Shown piece by piece: positions 21,727-31,673 of a DNA stretch of 58,391 nt. The position numbers and the translations under genes are program-made. The stretch covers positions 1 through 58,391 of the forward strand of contig VGEV01000005.1 in NCBI GenBank assembly GCA_016869175.1, given 5' to 3'. The first letter of the stretch is position 1; each line of letters starts with the position of its first letter. Below the pieces are notes generated by a model. That model was not told the origin of the DNA. It was given only the letters and a program-made list of their open reading frames with translations, and did not search any database. Origin of the DNA: Alphaproteobacteria bacterium. GTDB taxonomy: Bacteria > Pseudomonadota > Alphaproteobacteria > GCA-2731375.

Positions 21727-21786
21727 GCCGGCAAACTATCCGGGAATGGTTACGATAGACAAACCGGTCGCCGCCGCAGTTGCCGG

Positions 21787-22416
21787 TCAGCCGCGAACCC
21801 CGATCGTCACCGTAGAACCCGCCAGGCTTGCCTGCTTGGCCAGCACCGCGCCGGTCACGCCGGTGGCCAGCATGCGCAGCGCCGCCTTGCCCGTCAGTTG
21901 GCTCTGTTTGCCGCCATAGACGAAGCCGTCGAGCGCCACGCCGGAGCCCGGGCCGACCTCCAGCACAGAGTTGTCGTTCAGCAGCACGCGGGCGCGCGCG
22001 CCGGCGGCGGTTTCCAGGATGTCGCCCTTGCTGAGTTGGCCGCCGGCGCGAATCGAGCGCCGGCCGCCCTCGTTGTCGATCACCCGAACCTCGCCCTCGA
22101 CCTGCAGCACGACGCCGACCAGGGAGGCATCGTCGACAACCACGCCTTCGGGCAGACTGGCATGGAGCGCCGCGTGGCCGACAACGGCCAGTCCGGCCGC
22201 GCCGCCCACCAGAACCGACGCTGCCATCAGCAACGCCCGGCTCTGTTCGCCCAACGCCCGGCGCAACTCGCTCGGCTGCACATAGCCGAGGCGAACCAGG
22301 ATCTCGCCGATCCGTCCGCCTTGCCGATCCTGCACCGACAACGCATAGGCCAGCTGCTCCGGCGTAATCGCACGCCGACGCACCAGGATTTCGCCTATTC
22401 GGGGAGCGGTTTTCAG
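21787..22416 (-). CDS. MshEN-like repeat / single TM / FecR-like domain protein
   Basis: RIGEILVRRRAITPEQLAYAL and RIGEILVRLGYVQPSELRRAL tandem; TM; VVLQVEGEVRVIDNEGGRRSIRAGGQLSKGDILETAAGARARVLLNDNSVLEVGPGS. Start uncertain: GTG 22383 or CTG 22416. Confidence 0.65.
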   Translation of the reverse strand: MKTAPRIGEILVRRRAITPEQLAYALSVQDRQGGRIGEILVRLGYVQPSELRRALGEQSRALLMAASVLVGGAAGLAVVGHAALHASLPEGVVVDDASLVGVVLQVEGEVRVIDNEGGRRSIRAGGQLSKGDILETAAGARARVLLNDNSVLEVGPGSGVALDGFVYGGKQSQLTGKAALRMLATGVTGAVLAKQASLAGSTVTIGVRG

Positions 22417-22524
22417 GCTTTCGCCCTCGCGTCGTGATGGCGCGGCCGAACCGGGCTTCGCGCCCTGCTGCCGCCTGTGATGGCTGCAACATAGGGCTGA
22501 GGTCTTACCGAGGTGCTAACGTGC

Positions 22525-23424
22525 CTAGGCAGCCTGCCCGAAAACATGGGTTAGCACGGCCTTAGCCGTGCCGTCGGGGTCTTCTTGCGCCATCAGGTGT
22601 CCGCGACCCGGCAGAAAACAGTGGCGTGCATTGGGCATGCGGGCCGCCAGGTCCGGGCTATGCCGGGCCTGCCAGGTGGCAGCTTCCGGTCCGCCGGGGT
22701 CCGGGCCATAGAGGTGGACCGGGGCGGCGACCTGGAGCGCCGCCTCGGCTGCCTTGGAAGGCGGGCAGGCGACATAGATCGAGGCCTCGACCGCCGGCGG
22801 ACAGGCAAGCGTGAAGCCCGCCGCCGCAGGCCGCAGCACGCCGGCGACATAAGCCTCCAGCATCTCGGGATGAAATCGGCCGAAGGCCTGCGGGCGCGCC
22901 ATGGCGGCATGAAACACCTCGCGGCTCGGCCAGTCCACCCGTCGCTTGGCGGTTCGGCCGAAGAGCGGCGCAAGCGAGGCCAGTGCCGCGGCCCGCAACG
23001 GATGACCTTCGGGTGGGTAGACCGGCGGGTCGAACAGCGTCAGTGTGCGGAAGGGGCCCAGGCGATGGCGGCCCAGATGCAGCAGCGCCATGATGGCGCC
23101 CAGCGAATGGCCGCAATAGTGCAGCGGCCTGGCCGGCCCCAGCCGCGCGCGCACCGCGGCGATCAGCGGGCCCAGGTCGTCGGCCAGATCGATGAAGCGG
23201 TAGTTCTCGGCCGGTTCGCTCGGCGGCACGCTGGATACACCATGCCCGCGGGCATCGAAGGCGAACAGCCGGAACCGGTGCTGCAGGCGGCGCAGGATCG
23301 GTGCATAGCAGCCGGCGCTGAAGCCATTGGCGTGGCCGACCAACAGGCCCGGCGCATCGGGCGGGGCCGCACGCCATTCGTAGAGCGCCAGCGCGATCCC
23401 GCGTGCGGTCGGCACCAGACGCAT
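22525..23424 (-). CDS. Alpha/beta hydrolase
   Basis: FAFDARGHGVS, YCGHSLGAIMAL nucleophile elbow. Confidence 0.85.
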   Translation of the reverse strand: MRLVPTARGIALALYEWRAAPPDAPGLLVGHANGFSAGCYAPILRRLQHRFRLFAFDARGHGVSSVPPSEPAENYRFIDLADDLGPLIAAVRARLGPARPLHYCGHSLGAIMALLHLGRHRLGPFRTLTLFDPPVYPPEGHPLRAAALASLAPLFGRTAKRRVDWPSREVFHAAMARPQAFGRFHPEMLEAYVAGVLRPAAAGFTLACPPAVEASIYVACPPSKAAEAALQVAAPVHLYGPDPGGPEAATWQARHSPDLAARMPNARHCFLPGRGHLMAQEDPDGTAKAVLTHVFGQAA

Positions 23425-23489
23425 ATCGGCTTCCCCCGCGTCCAGGCTTTGCCATGGTCCGACGATCGGCGGCGACAGGCTCGTGGCCC

Positions 23490-24854
23490 TCAGTAGACGG
23501 CCTCGTGAAACGCCCGGTCGATGTTCTCGCCCCAAGGCCCATGAAAACGATCGCGGATGTCTTCCGCGGCCGTCCGGCCGGTCGCGACCACGGCATCCAG
23601 CGTGTCGAGGTGAACGCTCTCGTCGAGCCCGGCCTCGTTCAACCGGCGGCGCGCCTTGAGACCGGCCCGCGCGATTGCCAGCACGTCGCGCGCAATCTCC
23701 TGCGCGGTTCGGTTGCGCAGGCGGGCGCGCAAGGCCAGGCGCGGCACGTCGCGGCGCAACTGCTCGCGCTCCTCCGGCTTCCAGTCCTTGACCAGCGCCC
23801 AGGCCGCGGCCTGCGCCGCGTCGTCGTATAGCAGCCCGACCCACAAGGCCGGCAGCGCCGCCAGCCTCGGCAGCGAACCCGCATCGGCGCCGCGCATCTC
23901 CAGGAAATGCTTGAGCCGCGCTTCCGGAAACAGCGTCGTCAGGTGGTCGGCCCAATCCTTCAAGGTCGGCAATTCGCCCGGAAAGGCCGGCAGCCGGCCG
24001 GCTATGAAATCGCGGAAGGACTGGCCAGCGGCATCGATATAGCGGCCGTCGCGGTAGACGAAATACATCGGCACATCGAGCGCGTAATCGACATAGCGTT
24101 CGAAGCCCATGCCCCCCTCGAACACAAACGGAATGAGGCCGCAGCGATCGGGATCGGTATCCGTCCAGGCGAATGCGCGATTGCTGAGCAGGCCGGTATC
24201 GCGACCCTCAACGAAGGGCGAGTTGGCGAACAGCGCGGTGGCGATCGGCTGCAAGGCCAGCGCCACGCGGAATTTGTTCACCATGTCGGCTTCGGAGGCG
24301 AAATCCAGGTTCACTTGCACCGTGCACGTGCGAAACATCATGTCCAGGCCGTGCGCGCCTTTCTTCGGCATGTAGCGCCGCATGATGCCGTAGCGGCCCT
24401 TCGGCATTACCGGCGTCTCGTCACGCGACCATTTCGGATTGAAGCCAAGGCCCAGGAAGCCGGCGTTCAACTCCGCCCCCACCTCGCCGACCTCGGCGAA
24501 ATGCTGGTCCAGTTCGGCGCGGGTCTGGTGCAGGGTTTCCAGTGGCGCGCCGGACAGCTCGAACTGCCCGCCAGGTTCCAGACTGATGGCCGCTCCGTCG
24601 CGGGTCAGCGCGATCGGGTTCGGCCCTTCCATCAACGGTACCCAGCCGAACTGAGTCAGCCCATCCAGCAGGGCGTGCACGCCAGCCGGGCCGTCATAGG
24701 GCAACGGGCGCAGACTGTCGCGGTTGAAACCGAACTTCTCATGCTCGGTGCCGATCCGCCAGCGTTCGCGCGGCTTCGGTCCCCGTTCAAGATACTCGAC
24801 GAGTTGACGCTTGCTCTCAACAGGCGTAGCAGGCGCGTTGGCCGGTACCGACAT
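23490..24854 (-). CDS. gshA: Glutamate--cysteine ligase
   Basis: WRIGTEHEKFGF; TCTVQVNLDFASEADMV; MRGADAG. Confidence 0.92.
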   Translation of the reverse strand: MSVPANAPATPVESKRQLVEYLERGPKPRERWRIGTEHEKFGFNRDSLRPLPYDGPAGVHALLDGLTQFGWVPLMEGPNPIALTRDGAAISLEPGGQFELSGAPLETLHQTRAELDQHFAEVGEVGAELNAGFLGLGFNPKWSRDETPVMPKGRYGIMRRYMPKKGAHGLDMMFRTCTVQVNLDFASEADMVNKFRVALALQPIATALFANSPFVEGRDTGLLSNRAFAWTDTDPDRCGLIPFVFEGGMGFERYVDYALDVPMYFVYRDGRYIDAAGQSFRDFIAGRLPAFPGELPTLKDWADHLTTLFPEARLKHFLEMRGADAGSLPRLAALPALWVGLLYDDAAQAAAWALVKDWKPEEREQLRRDVPRLALRARLRNRTAQEIARDVLAIARAGLKARRRLNEAGLDESVHLDTLDAVVATGRTAAEDIRDRFHGPWGENIDRAFHEAVY

Positions 24855-24951
24855 GCTTTCCGTTCCCCCAGAATGACCTGCCGCCGCCTGCCGCCAAGCG
24901 GCGCACGTTACCGGCTGGCCCGCGAACCTGGCAAGCGACGGAACCGGCACA

Positions 24952-25683
24952 TTAGCTATTCTCAGGTGGGCAGGCGGCGAGCAGGGCGAGGCCGGCCAAC
25001 GCCGCGGTCTCGGCGCGCAGCACCAGCCCGCCCAGGCGGAACGGCCGGACAACGGACTGCTGGGCCAGCACACTCCGCTCGCTTGCCGAGAAGCCCCCCT
25101 CCGGACCGATCAGCAGCGCCCGCGGCCCCCGGCATTCGGCCAGCGCCGCGCCGGCTGGGGGCGCCGCGGGCGCCGGATCGCCCAGCAACAGCAGCCGACC
25201 GGCCGGCCAGGTTTGCAGCAGCCGCGGCAGTTCGACCGCTTCATCCAGCGCCGGCAGGGTCAGCCTTTCCGATTGCTCCGCCGCCTCGCGGACGATGGCT
25301 TCGAGCCGCGCCCGATTGATCCGCCCCGGCACGGTGCGCTCGGTCAACACCGGCAGCAGCCGTTCGACCCCCAGTTCGGTCGCCTTCTCCACCAGCCAAT
25401 CGAGCCGCGCCCGCTTCAACGGCGCAAAAGCAAGCCACGCGCCCGGTTCCGCCGCCTGCGGCCGCAACCGTTCCGCCGCAACCAGCTGGCAGCGGCCCTT
25501 GCCGGCCATGACAAGCGTTGCCCGCCATTCGCCGTCGCGGCCGTTGAACAGGCGCACGGCGTCGCCCGCCCTGGCCCGCAGCACGTGCAACAGGTAGTGC
25601 GCCTGATCCGCCGCCGGCGTGAGGGCCGCGCCCGCCGCCAGATCGTCAGGAACGTGGAGTCGGTGCCGTGCCTGTTCCGCCAT
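24952..25683 (-). CDS. rsmE: 16S rRNA (uracil1498-N3)-methyltransferase
   Basis: HYLLHVLRARAGDAV; KATELGVERLLPVLTERTV; LIGPEGGFSASE. Confidence 0.9.
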   Translation of the reverse strand: MAEQARHRLHVPDDLAAGAALTPAADQAHYLLHVLRARAGDAVRLFNGRDGEWRATLVMAGKGRCQLVAAERLRPQAAEPGAWLAFAPLKRARLDWLVEKATELGVERLLPVLTERTVPGRINRARLEAIVREAAEQSERLTLPALDEAVELPRLLQTWPAGRLLLLGDPAPAAPPAGAALAECRGPRALLIGPEGGFSASERSVLAQQSVVRPFRLGGLVLRAETAALAGLALLAACPPENS

Positions 25684-26635
25684 GCTTGAGCCCTTGCCCG
25701 AAACTCACTATCACGGGCCGGCCATGGCCGCCGAGCACCAGCAGGGCCGCGTCGATATCCCGGCGAGCGGCTGGGTAGCGGCGGCGCCCGGTTGGCTGCG
25801 CCCCTATCTGCGGCTCGCCCGCCTCGACCGGTCGATCGGCATCTGGCTGTTGCTCTGGCCGTGCTGGTGGTCGCTGGCGCTGGCGGCCGATGGCTGGCCC
25901 GATCCCGTGCTGCTGCTGCTGTTCGCCGTCGGCGCGCTGGCGATGCGCGGCGCCGGCTGCTGCTGGAACGACATCGCGGACCGCGACCTCGACGGCCGCG
26001 TGGCGCGCACCCGCACGCGGCCCATTCCGGCCGGCGAGATCAGCGTGATCGGCGCCGGCGTATGCATGGTGGCACTGGCGCTGGCGGGCTTGGCGGTGCT
26101 GTTGACGCTCAACCGGTTTGCCCAAGCCGTCGGCCTGATCTCGCTCGCGCCAGTGGCGATCTATCCTTTTATGAAGCGGGTTACCTGGTGGCCGCAATTC
26201 TTCCTGGGGCTGGCGTTCAACTGGGGCGCCCTGCTGGGCTACGCCGCGGTCCGCGGCGAACTCGGCTGGCCGGCATTGGCGCTCTATCTCGGCGGCATCG
26301 CCTGGACGCTCGGCTACGACACCGTGTACGCGCACCAGGACCGGGACGACGACGCGCTGATCGGCGTCAAGTCGTCCGCACTCCGCCTCGGCCGGCACAG
26401 CCGGCCAGCGCTGGCGCTGTTCTATTCGCTGGCGACGGCGGGTTTCGCCCTCGCCGGGCAGGGCCTCGGCTGGCCGTTCTGGCTGGGCCTGGCCGGCCTG
26501 GCACTGCATTTTGCCTGGCAGACGGCAGTGATCGACCTCGACGATCCGGCCGATTGCCTGGCCAAATTCCGCGCCAATCACGGCGCCGCGGCCATCCTGT
26601 TCGTCGGCATCGTGGCCGGCCGCCTCGCGGCCTGA
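25682..26635 (+). CDS. ubiA: 4-hydroxybenzoate polyprenyltransferase
   Basis: [48 protein letters not shown]; alternative ATG at 25724. Confidence 0.92.
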   Translation: MLEPLPETHYHGPAMAAEHQQGRVDIPASGWVAAAPGWLRPYLRLARLDRSIGIWLLLWPCWWSLALAADGWPDPVLLLLFAVGALAMRGAGCCWNDIADRDLDGRVARTRTRPIPAGEISVIGAGVCMVALALAGLAVLLTLNRFAQAVGLISLAPVAIYPFMKRVTWWPQFFLGLAFNWGALLGYAAVRGELGWPALALYLGGIAWTLGYDTVYAHQDRDDDALIGVKSSALRLGRHSRPALALFYSLATAGFALAGQGLGWPFWLGLAGLALHFAWQTAVIDLDDPADCLAKFRANHGAAAILFVGIVAGRLAA

Positions 26636-26697
26636 ACTGCATGCTGGTAGTCTTCCCGGCGGTGCGCATCGCGCGCCGCAGCCGGGGAGGTTCGACC

Positions 26698-27084
26698 ATG
26701 TCCGCCGACTTCACCTTGTTGGTCTGGTCCGTTGCGTTGACGGTGTTGCAAGCCGTCGTCGCGGTCGCGGGCGCGACCTTGCAAGTGGGCCTGCCAGCGC
26801 TGGCCGGCAGCCGCGAGGGCCTGCCCGAGATTGTCGGCTGGGCGGGCCGCGCCGCCCGAGCCCACCGCAACATGCTGGAGAGCATCGCGCTGTTCGCCGC
26901 GCTGGTGCTGGTGGCGCAGGCAGCCGGCAAGGCCAACGCCATGACGGCCTTGGGCGCGCAGCTCTTCTTCTGGGCACGGCTCGCCTATGCCGTGATCTAC
27001 ATCGCCGGCATACCCTGGCTGCGCACGGCAGTCTGGGCGCTGTCCGTCGTGGGCCTGCTGCTGATCTTCTTGCAGCTCGTCTGA
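26698..27084 (+). CDS. MAPEG family membrane protein
   Basis: [24 protein letters not shown]; four hydrophobic segments. Confidence 0.85.
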   Translation: MSADFTLLVWSVALTVLQAVVAVAGATLQVGLPALAGSREGLPEIVGWAGRAARAHRNMLESIALFAALVLVAQAAGKANAMTALGAQLFFWARLAYAVIYIAGIPWLRTAVWALSVVGLLLIFLQLV

Positions 27085-27092
27085 GCCTGACG

Positions 27093-27476
27093 CTACATCT
27101 TGAACGTCATCAGCGACACCGTCGCTCCCGACGGATCGCTGATGACGCAGAACCGGCCGACGCCCGGAATGTCGGTCGGCGGCAGGCAGACCTTGCCGAC
27201 CAGTTCCGGCACCTTGCCGGCGGGGGCATCCACGTCGTCGACCGCGATATAGGCCATCCAGTGCGCCGGCACGCCTTTCCATTGCTCGCCCGCCATCGCC
27301 ATCATGCCGGCGACCGGTTTGCCCGCGCTATGCATCAACGTGTAGGTGCCCTGGCCGCCCGGCATCGGCATGTCGCTGGTGGTCCAGCCGATCAACTTGG
27401 TGAAGAACGCCTTGCTCTTGGCGACGTCCGTGGTCATCAACTCGTTCCAGCCGAAAGTTCCTTGCTGCATCGTCAT
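27093..27476 (-). CDS. VOC (glyoxalase) family protein
   Basis: FGWNELMTTDVAKSKAFFTKLIGW; DPSGATVSLM. Confidence 0.85.
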   Translation of the reverse strand: MTMQQGTFGWNELMTTDVAKSKAFFTKLIGWTTSDMPMPGGQGTYTLMHSAGKPVAGMMAMAGEQWKGVPAHWMAYIAVDDVDAPAGKVPELVGKVCLPPTDIPGVGRFCVISDPSGATVSLMTFKM

Positions 27477-27809
27477 CTAAGCCCCCGCTTTCACCGACTG
27501 CTCAGCTTGGCGCGTGAAAGTGTAGTGCGGCGCCACACGATATGGGATCACTTCGATGTGTTGCCAGACATGGCCGGTGACGTAGGGGTCGGTGCGCAGC
27601 CAGTCGTCGAGCTCGGCCCGGCTGTCGAACTCGGCCACGGCGGCCGAGCCGATCATCTGGCCGTCATCGTCAAGCAGCGCGCCGCCGATCAGCAGATGCC
27701 CCGCATGCTGCAGCCGCTCGGCGTTGGCCAGGTGCTGCGCGCGCACCTTGAGGCGCCGCTCCAAGGCCCGGGCGTCGCGCCCATCGCGGGCGATGATCAG
27801 GAACTGCAT
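27477..27809 (-). CDS. YciI-like family protein
   Basis: MQFLIIARDGRDA...R..HL; G.AL.DDDG..IGS; DPYV. Confidence 0.82.
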   Translation of the reverse strand: MQFLIIARDGRDARALERRLKVRAQHLANAERLQHAGHLLIGGALLDDDGQMIGSAAVAEFDSRAELDDWLRTDPYVTGHVWQHIEVIPYRVAPHYTFTRQAEQSVKAGA

Positions 27810-27819
27810 GGGGCGCCTC

Positions 27820-28905
27820 CTATCCCTTCAACGCGTATTCCCGGATGAACTCGGGCTTGATGCGCAGGCCATGGCCCGGCCGTTCGGGCGGCGACAGCAG
27901 GCCGTCCCGCGGAACCACCGGCTCGACCCACAGGTCATCCAGGAAGTCCATGTATTCCAGCCACGAGCCGTTAGGAATCGAGGCCATGAGATGCACCATC
28001 AGTTCGTGGAACAGATGCGGCGCGATGGTCATGCCCCAGGTATCGGCCACCGCCGCGATCTTGCGCAATTCGGTCAGGCCACCGCGCATGGGATCGGGCT
28101 GCAGCATCGGGATCTTGGGGTGGCGGAAGAAGGGGCGCAGATCGAAGCGCGTGAAGTGGCTCTCGCCGCCGACCACGCGCGTGGTCAGCGCCTCGGCGAT
28201 GCGGAAATAGCCCTCGAAATCCTCGCAAGGCACCGGTTCCTCGAGCCAATAGAGATCGTAATCCTGCATCCGCCTGCCGGCCTCGATGGCCCGGTCGGCG
28301 GTCCAGCCCATGTTGACGTCGATCATGATGTCGATCCGCTCGCCCAGCGCCTCGCGCATCAGTCGGACGTGACGCACGTCGTCGCGCCAGTCGTAGAGAT
28401 GGCCGGCCTGCATCTTGATCGCCTTGAAGCCCTCAGCGACGAAACGCTTGGCCTTGTCGATCATCCCCTCGGGGCCGAGGCCCCGCCAGCAGCCGCTGCC
28501 ATAGACCGGGATTCGGTTTCGGCAAGCCCCCCACAGCCGGTAGAGCGGCAGGCCGGCGCGCTTGCCCAGAATGTCCCACAGCGCGATGTCGATGGCCGAT
28601 TGCGCGAACAGCGTGATGCCCATGCGCCCCGTCCAATAGGTTGCCTGGTAGAGATCCTTCCAGATGCCCTCGATGTCGCTGGCATCGCGGCCGATCAGCA
28701 GCGGCTTGAGCATTTCCTCCAGGCAGGCGCGGATGGTCAACATGCCGCCGGCGAGCGGCATGAGATAACCCATGCCGGTGAGGCCGGAGGCGGTCTCGAC
28801 CTCCACGACCACCAGTTCCCGCGGCCGGTTGAAGGTCAGGCTGAAGCGCGGCGGCTCGCGCCAGGGCGCGCGCAGCAGCGTCGTGCGAACATCCTTGATC
28901 AGCAT
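27820..28905 (-). CDS. Enolase superfamily (mandelate racemase/muconate lactonizing) enzyme
   Basis: IDIMIDVNMGWTADRAI, YWLEEPVPCEDFEGYFRIAEAL, GGESHFTRFDLRPF. Confidence 0.88.
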   Translation of the reverse strand: MLIKDVRTTLLRAPWREPPRFSLTFNRPRELVVVEVETASGLTGMGYLMPLAGGMLTIRACLEEMLKPLLIGRDASDIEGIWKDLYQATYWTGRMGITLFAQSAIDIALWDILGKRAGLPLYRLWGACRNRIPVYGSGCWRGLGPEGMIDKAKRFVAEGFKAIKMQAGHLYDWRDDVRHVRLMREALGERIDIMIDVNMGWTADRAIEAGRRMQDYDLYWLEEPVPCEDFEGYFRIAEALTTRVVGGESHFTRFDLRPFFRHPKIPMLQPDPMRGGLTELRKIAAVADTWGMTIAPHLFHELMVHLMASIPNGSWLEYMDFLDDLWVEPVVPRDGLLSPPERPGHGLRIKPEFIREYALKG

Positions 28906-28966
28906 TCCATCCCCCCTCGCCACAGGGCATCTTAGCCGCTGCGCGACAAGCGCGGATGGGGTTTGC

Positions 28967-29737
28967 ATGACGATCGTGCTGGGCGAAATCTGTCAGTCGT
29001 TCTATGCGTTGGGCACCGCCGTGGTGGCCGAGATCCTGGCCGGTTTCGGCCTGCCGACGCGCCGGGTCGTCGATGGCCACGAGCGGATCTTCGCGATGCT
29101 CGCCCGGGGCGAAGTAGACATCGTGGCAGCGGCCTGGTTGCCGCATTCGCATGGCCACTACGTCGCCGCCTGCGGCGCCGCGGCGTTGCCGCTGGCCAAG
29201 CTCTGCGTCGGTGGCCGGCTGCTCTGGGGCGTGCCCACTTACGTCGATGGCGCCGTCGCCGGCATCGCCGACCTGGCACGACCGGAGGTCGCCCGCCGGA
29301 TAGACAAGACCATCCGCGGCATCAACCCCGACAGCGGCATCATGCGCGCCTCGGCCCGGGCGCTGGAGGCCTATGGGCTGGCGGCGGCCGGCTATCGCGT
29401 GGTGACCGGGGACACCGCGGACTGGATGGCCAATGTCGCGACGGCGCATGCGGAGAATCGCTGGCTGGTGATCCCGCTCTGGGCGCCGCATTACTTGGTG
29501 TCGCGCTACCGGCCGCGGGCGCTTGCCGACCCGCTGGGCGTGCTGGGTGGCACGCAGGATGGCGTGCTGATGGTCCATCGCGGCCTGCCGGATCGCCTGC
29601 CCGCGCCGGCATTGGCGGCCTTGCGCGCGCTCGATATCGGCAACGACGGTTTCGCGCGGATGGAAGGCTGGCTGAACGAGCCAGGCGCCAGCGCCGAGGC
29701 CGCCGCCCGCCGCTGGCTGGCCGAACAGGGACGCTAG
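28967..29737 (+). CDS. OpuAC-type glycine betaine substrate-binding domain protein without an obvious signal peptide
   Basis: MTIVLGEICQSFYALGTAVVAEILAGFG...DIVAAAWLPHSHGHYV...GINPDSGIM...WLVIPLWAPHYL. Confidence 0.72.
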   Translation: MTIVLGEICQSFYALGTAVVAEILAGFGLPTRRVVDGHERIFAMLARGEVDIVAAAWLPHSHGHYVAACGAAALPLAKLCVGGRLLWGVPTYVDGAVAGIADLARPEVARRIDKTIRGINPDSGIMRASARALEAYGLAAAGYRVVTGDTADWMANVATAHAENRWLVIPLWAPHYLVSRYRPRALADPLGVLGGTQDGVLMVHRGLPDRLPAPALAALRALDIGNDGFARMEGWLNEPGASAEAAARRWLAEQGR

Positions 29738-29739
29738 GG

Positions 29740-30861
29740 ATGGCCGAGAGAAGCAGCCCGATCGGCATTCTGCCCTATCAGAGCCTGCGCGAACTGGTGC
29801 GCCAGCAAGAGATCGCCGCCGACAGCGCGATCCGGGACGAGCAATTGCAGCCCGCCAGCCTGGACTTGCGGCTGGGTCCGGTCGCCTATCGGGTGCGCGC
29901 AAGCTTCCTGCCCGGCCGCATGGCAAGCGTGGCCGAACGCCTCAAGCACTATTCCATGCACGAATTCGACTTGGCGGCCGGCGCGGTGCTGGAACGCGGC
30001 TGCGTCTATGTGGTCCCGCTGCTGGAGCGCCTGCGGCTGCCGCCCCGGGTCGAGGGCTTCGCCAATCCGAAAAGCTCGACCGGCCGGCTGGACGTGTTCA
30101 CGCGCCTGATCGCCGACCGATCCGACGTCTTCGATCGGGTGCCCGCCGGCTATGCCGGGCCGCTCTATGCCGAGATCGCGCCCCGCACCTTTTCGATCGT
30201 GGTGCGCGCCGGATCGCGGCTGAACCAGCTGCGCCTGCGGCGGGGCGGCGGGCCGCTTGGCGACCGGGCGCTGCACCTCCTGCACCAGCAGACGCCGCTC
30301 GTCCGGCGGGCCGATGGTGACAGCGGCATCGCCGGCGGCATCGCCGTCAGCATCGACCTGACGGGCGAGACCAGCAACCGACTGATCGGCTACAAGGCGC
30401 GCAAACATACCGACCTGATCGACATCGACCGGGCGCAGCATTACGACATCCTCGACTTCTGGGAGCCGATCCAGAGCCGGCGCGAGCCGCGCCTTATCCT
30501 CGATCCCGACGACTTTTACATCGTCGCCAGCCGCGAATGGGTCAGCGTGCCGCCCGACCATGCGGCGGAGATGATCGCCTACAACCCACTGGTCGGCGAA
30601 TTCCGCGCGCATTACGCGGGTTTCTTCGATCCCGGCTTCGGCTGGGAGGCGGCGGGGGGGCGCGGCAGCCGCGCCGTGCTGGAGATCCGCAGCCACGAAG
30701 TGCCCTTCGCCATGGAACACGGCCAGGTGGTGGCCCGGCTCGCCTATGAGCCGCTGACCGACCGGCCCGACCGCCTTTACGGCGCCGGCATCGGCTCGTC
30801 CTACCAGCGCCAGGGCCTGGCGCTCGGCAAGCACTTCAAGCAGGAAGGTGCAGCGAGCTGA
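29740..30861 (+). CDS. dcd: 2'-deoxycytidine 5'-triphosphate deaminase
   Basis: IRDEQLQPASLDLRLGPVAYRVRASF; NPKSSTGRLDVFTRLI. Confidence 0.88.
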   Translation: MAERSSPIGILPYQSLRELVRQQEIAADSAIRDEQLQPASLDLRLGPVAYRVRASFLPGRMASVAERLKHYSMHEFDLAAGAVLERGCVYVVPLLERLRLPPRVEGFANPKSSTGRLDVFTRLIADRSDVFDRVPAGYAGPLYAEIAPRTFSIVVRAGSRLNQLRLRRGGGPLGDRALHLLHQQTPLVRRADGDSGIAGGIAVSIDLTGETSNRLIGYKARKHTDLIDIDRAQHYDILDFWEPIQSRREPRLILDPDDFYIVASREWVSVPPDHAAEMIAYNPLVGEFRAHYAGFFDPGFGWEAAGGRGSRAVLEIRSHEVPFAMEHGQVVARLAYEPLTDRPDRLYGAGIGSSYQRQGLALGKHFKQEGAAS

Positions 30862-31650
30862 CTATTCGCCGCTGAAGCGGGGCTTGCGGCGCTCGCTGAA
30901 GGCGGCGAGGCCCTCCTGTGCGTCCGGCCGGGGCGCCAGTTCGGCGATGGCGCGCGCTTCCTGTTCCATCTGGCCTTCGAGGCTCTGCTGGAAACTGTCG
31001 GCCAACAGGCGCTTGACGGCGGCGTAGGCGCCGTTGGGGCCGGCGGCGAAGGCCGCCGCCTGTTGTTCGGCCGCGGCCATCAATTCCGCGTCCGGCAGCA
31101 CCCGGTCGGCGATGCCGACCTCATAGGCCTCGCGCGCGCTCAGCACGCGGTTGGTCAGCATCAGTTCGCGCGCCCGGCGCATGCCGACCAGCCGCGGCAG
31201 GAACCAGGTGGAACTGCCGTCCGGCACGAGGCCGGCCGCGGTATAGGCCATGGTGAAGCGCGCGCTCTCGGCCGCGAATACCAGGTCGTTGCAGATCGCG
31301 AGCGACAAGCCGCCGCCCGCCGCCGTGCCGTTGACCGCGCAGACCGTGGGCGCGCGCAGCCGGGCCAGCAGCGAGACCGCGGCATGGAAATGCGCGGTCA
31401 TCTGCAGGATCGCATCCGCAACCTTGGCACCTTGCGCGCGAAAGAACTTCAGATCGCCGCCCGAGCAGAACATCTTGCCAGCGCCGGTCATCAGCACCGC
31501 CCGCACGCCCCGGTCGTTGTGGCAGGCGATCGCGCAACGGTGCAGTTCCTGCATCGCTTCCAGGTGCAGCGCGTTGGCCTCGTTCGGCCGGTTGATGGTG
31601 ATGCGCGCGATGCCGCCCGCGACGTCAAACAGCAGGTGCTTCAGGTGCAT
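30862..31650 (-). CDS. Enoyl-CoA hydratase/isomerase family protein
   Basis: MTGAGKMFCSGGDLKFF; AVNGTAAGGGLSLAICNDLVFAAESARF. Confidence 0.9.
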   Translation of the reverse strand: MHLKHLLFDVAGGIARITINRPNEANALHLEAMQELHRCAIACHNDRGVRAVLMTGAGKMFCSGGDLKFFRAQGAKVADAILQMTAHFHAAVSLLARLRAPTVCAVNGTAAGGGLSLAICNDLVFAAESARFTMAYTAAGLVPDGSSTWFLPRLVGMRRARELMLTNRVLSAREAYEVGIADRVLPDAELMAAAEQQAAAFAAGPNGAYAAVKRLLADSFQQSLEGQMEQEARAIAELAPRPDAQEGLAAFSERRKPRFSGE

Positions 31651-31673
31651 CGGGGGGCTCGCCTTCGCTCGGT

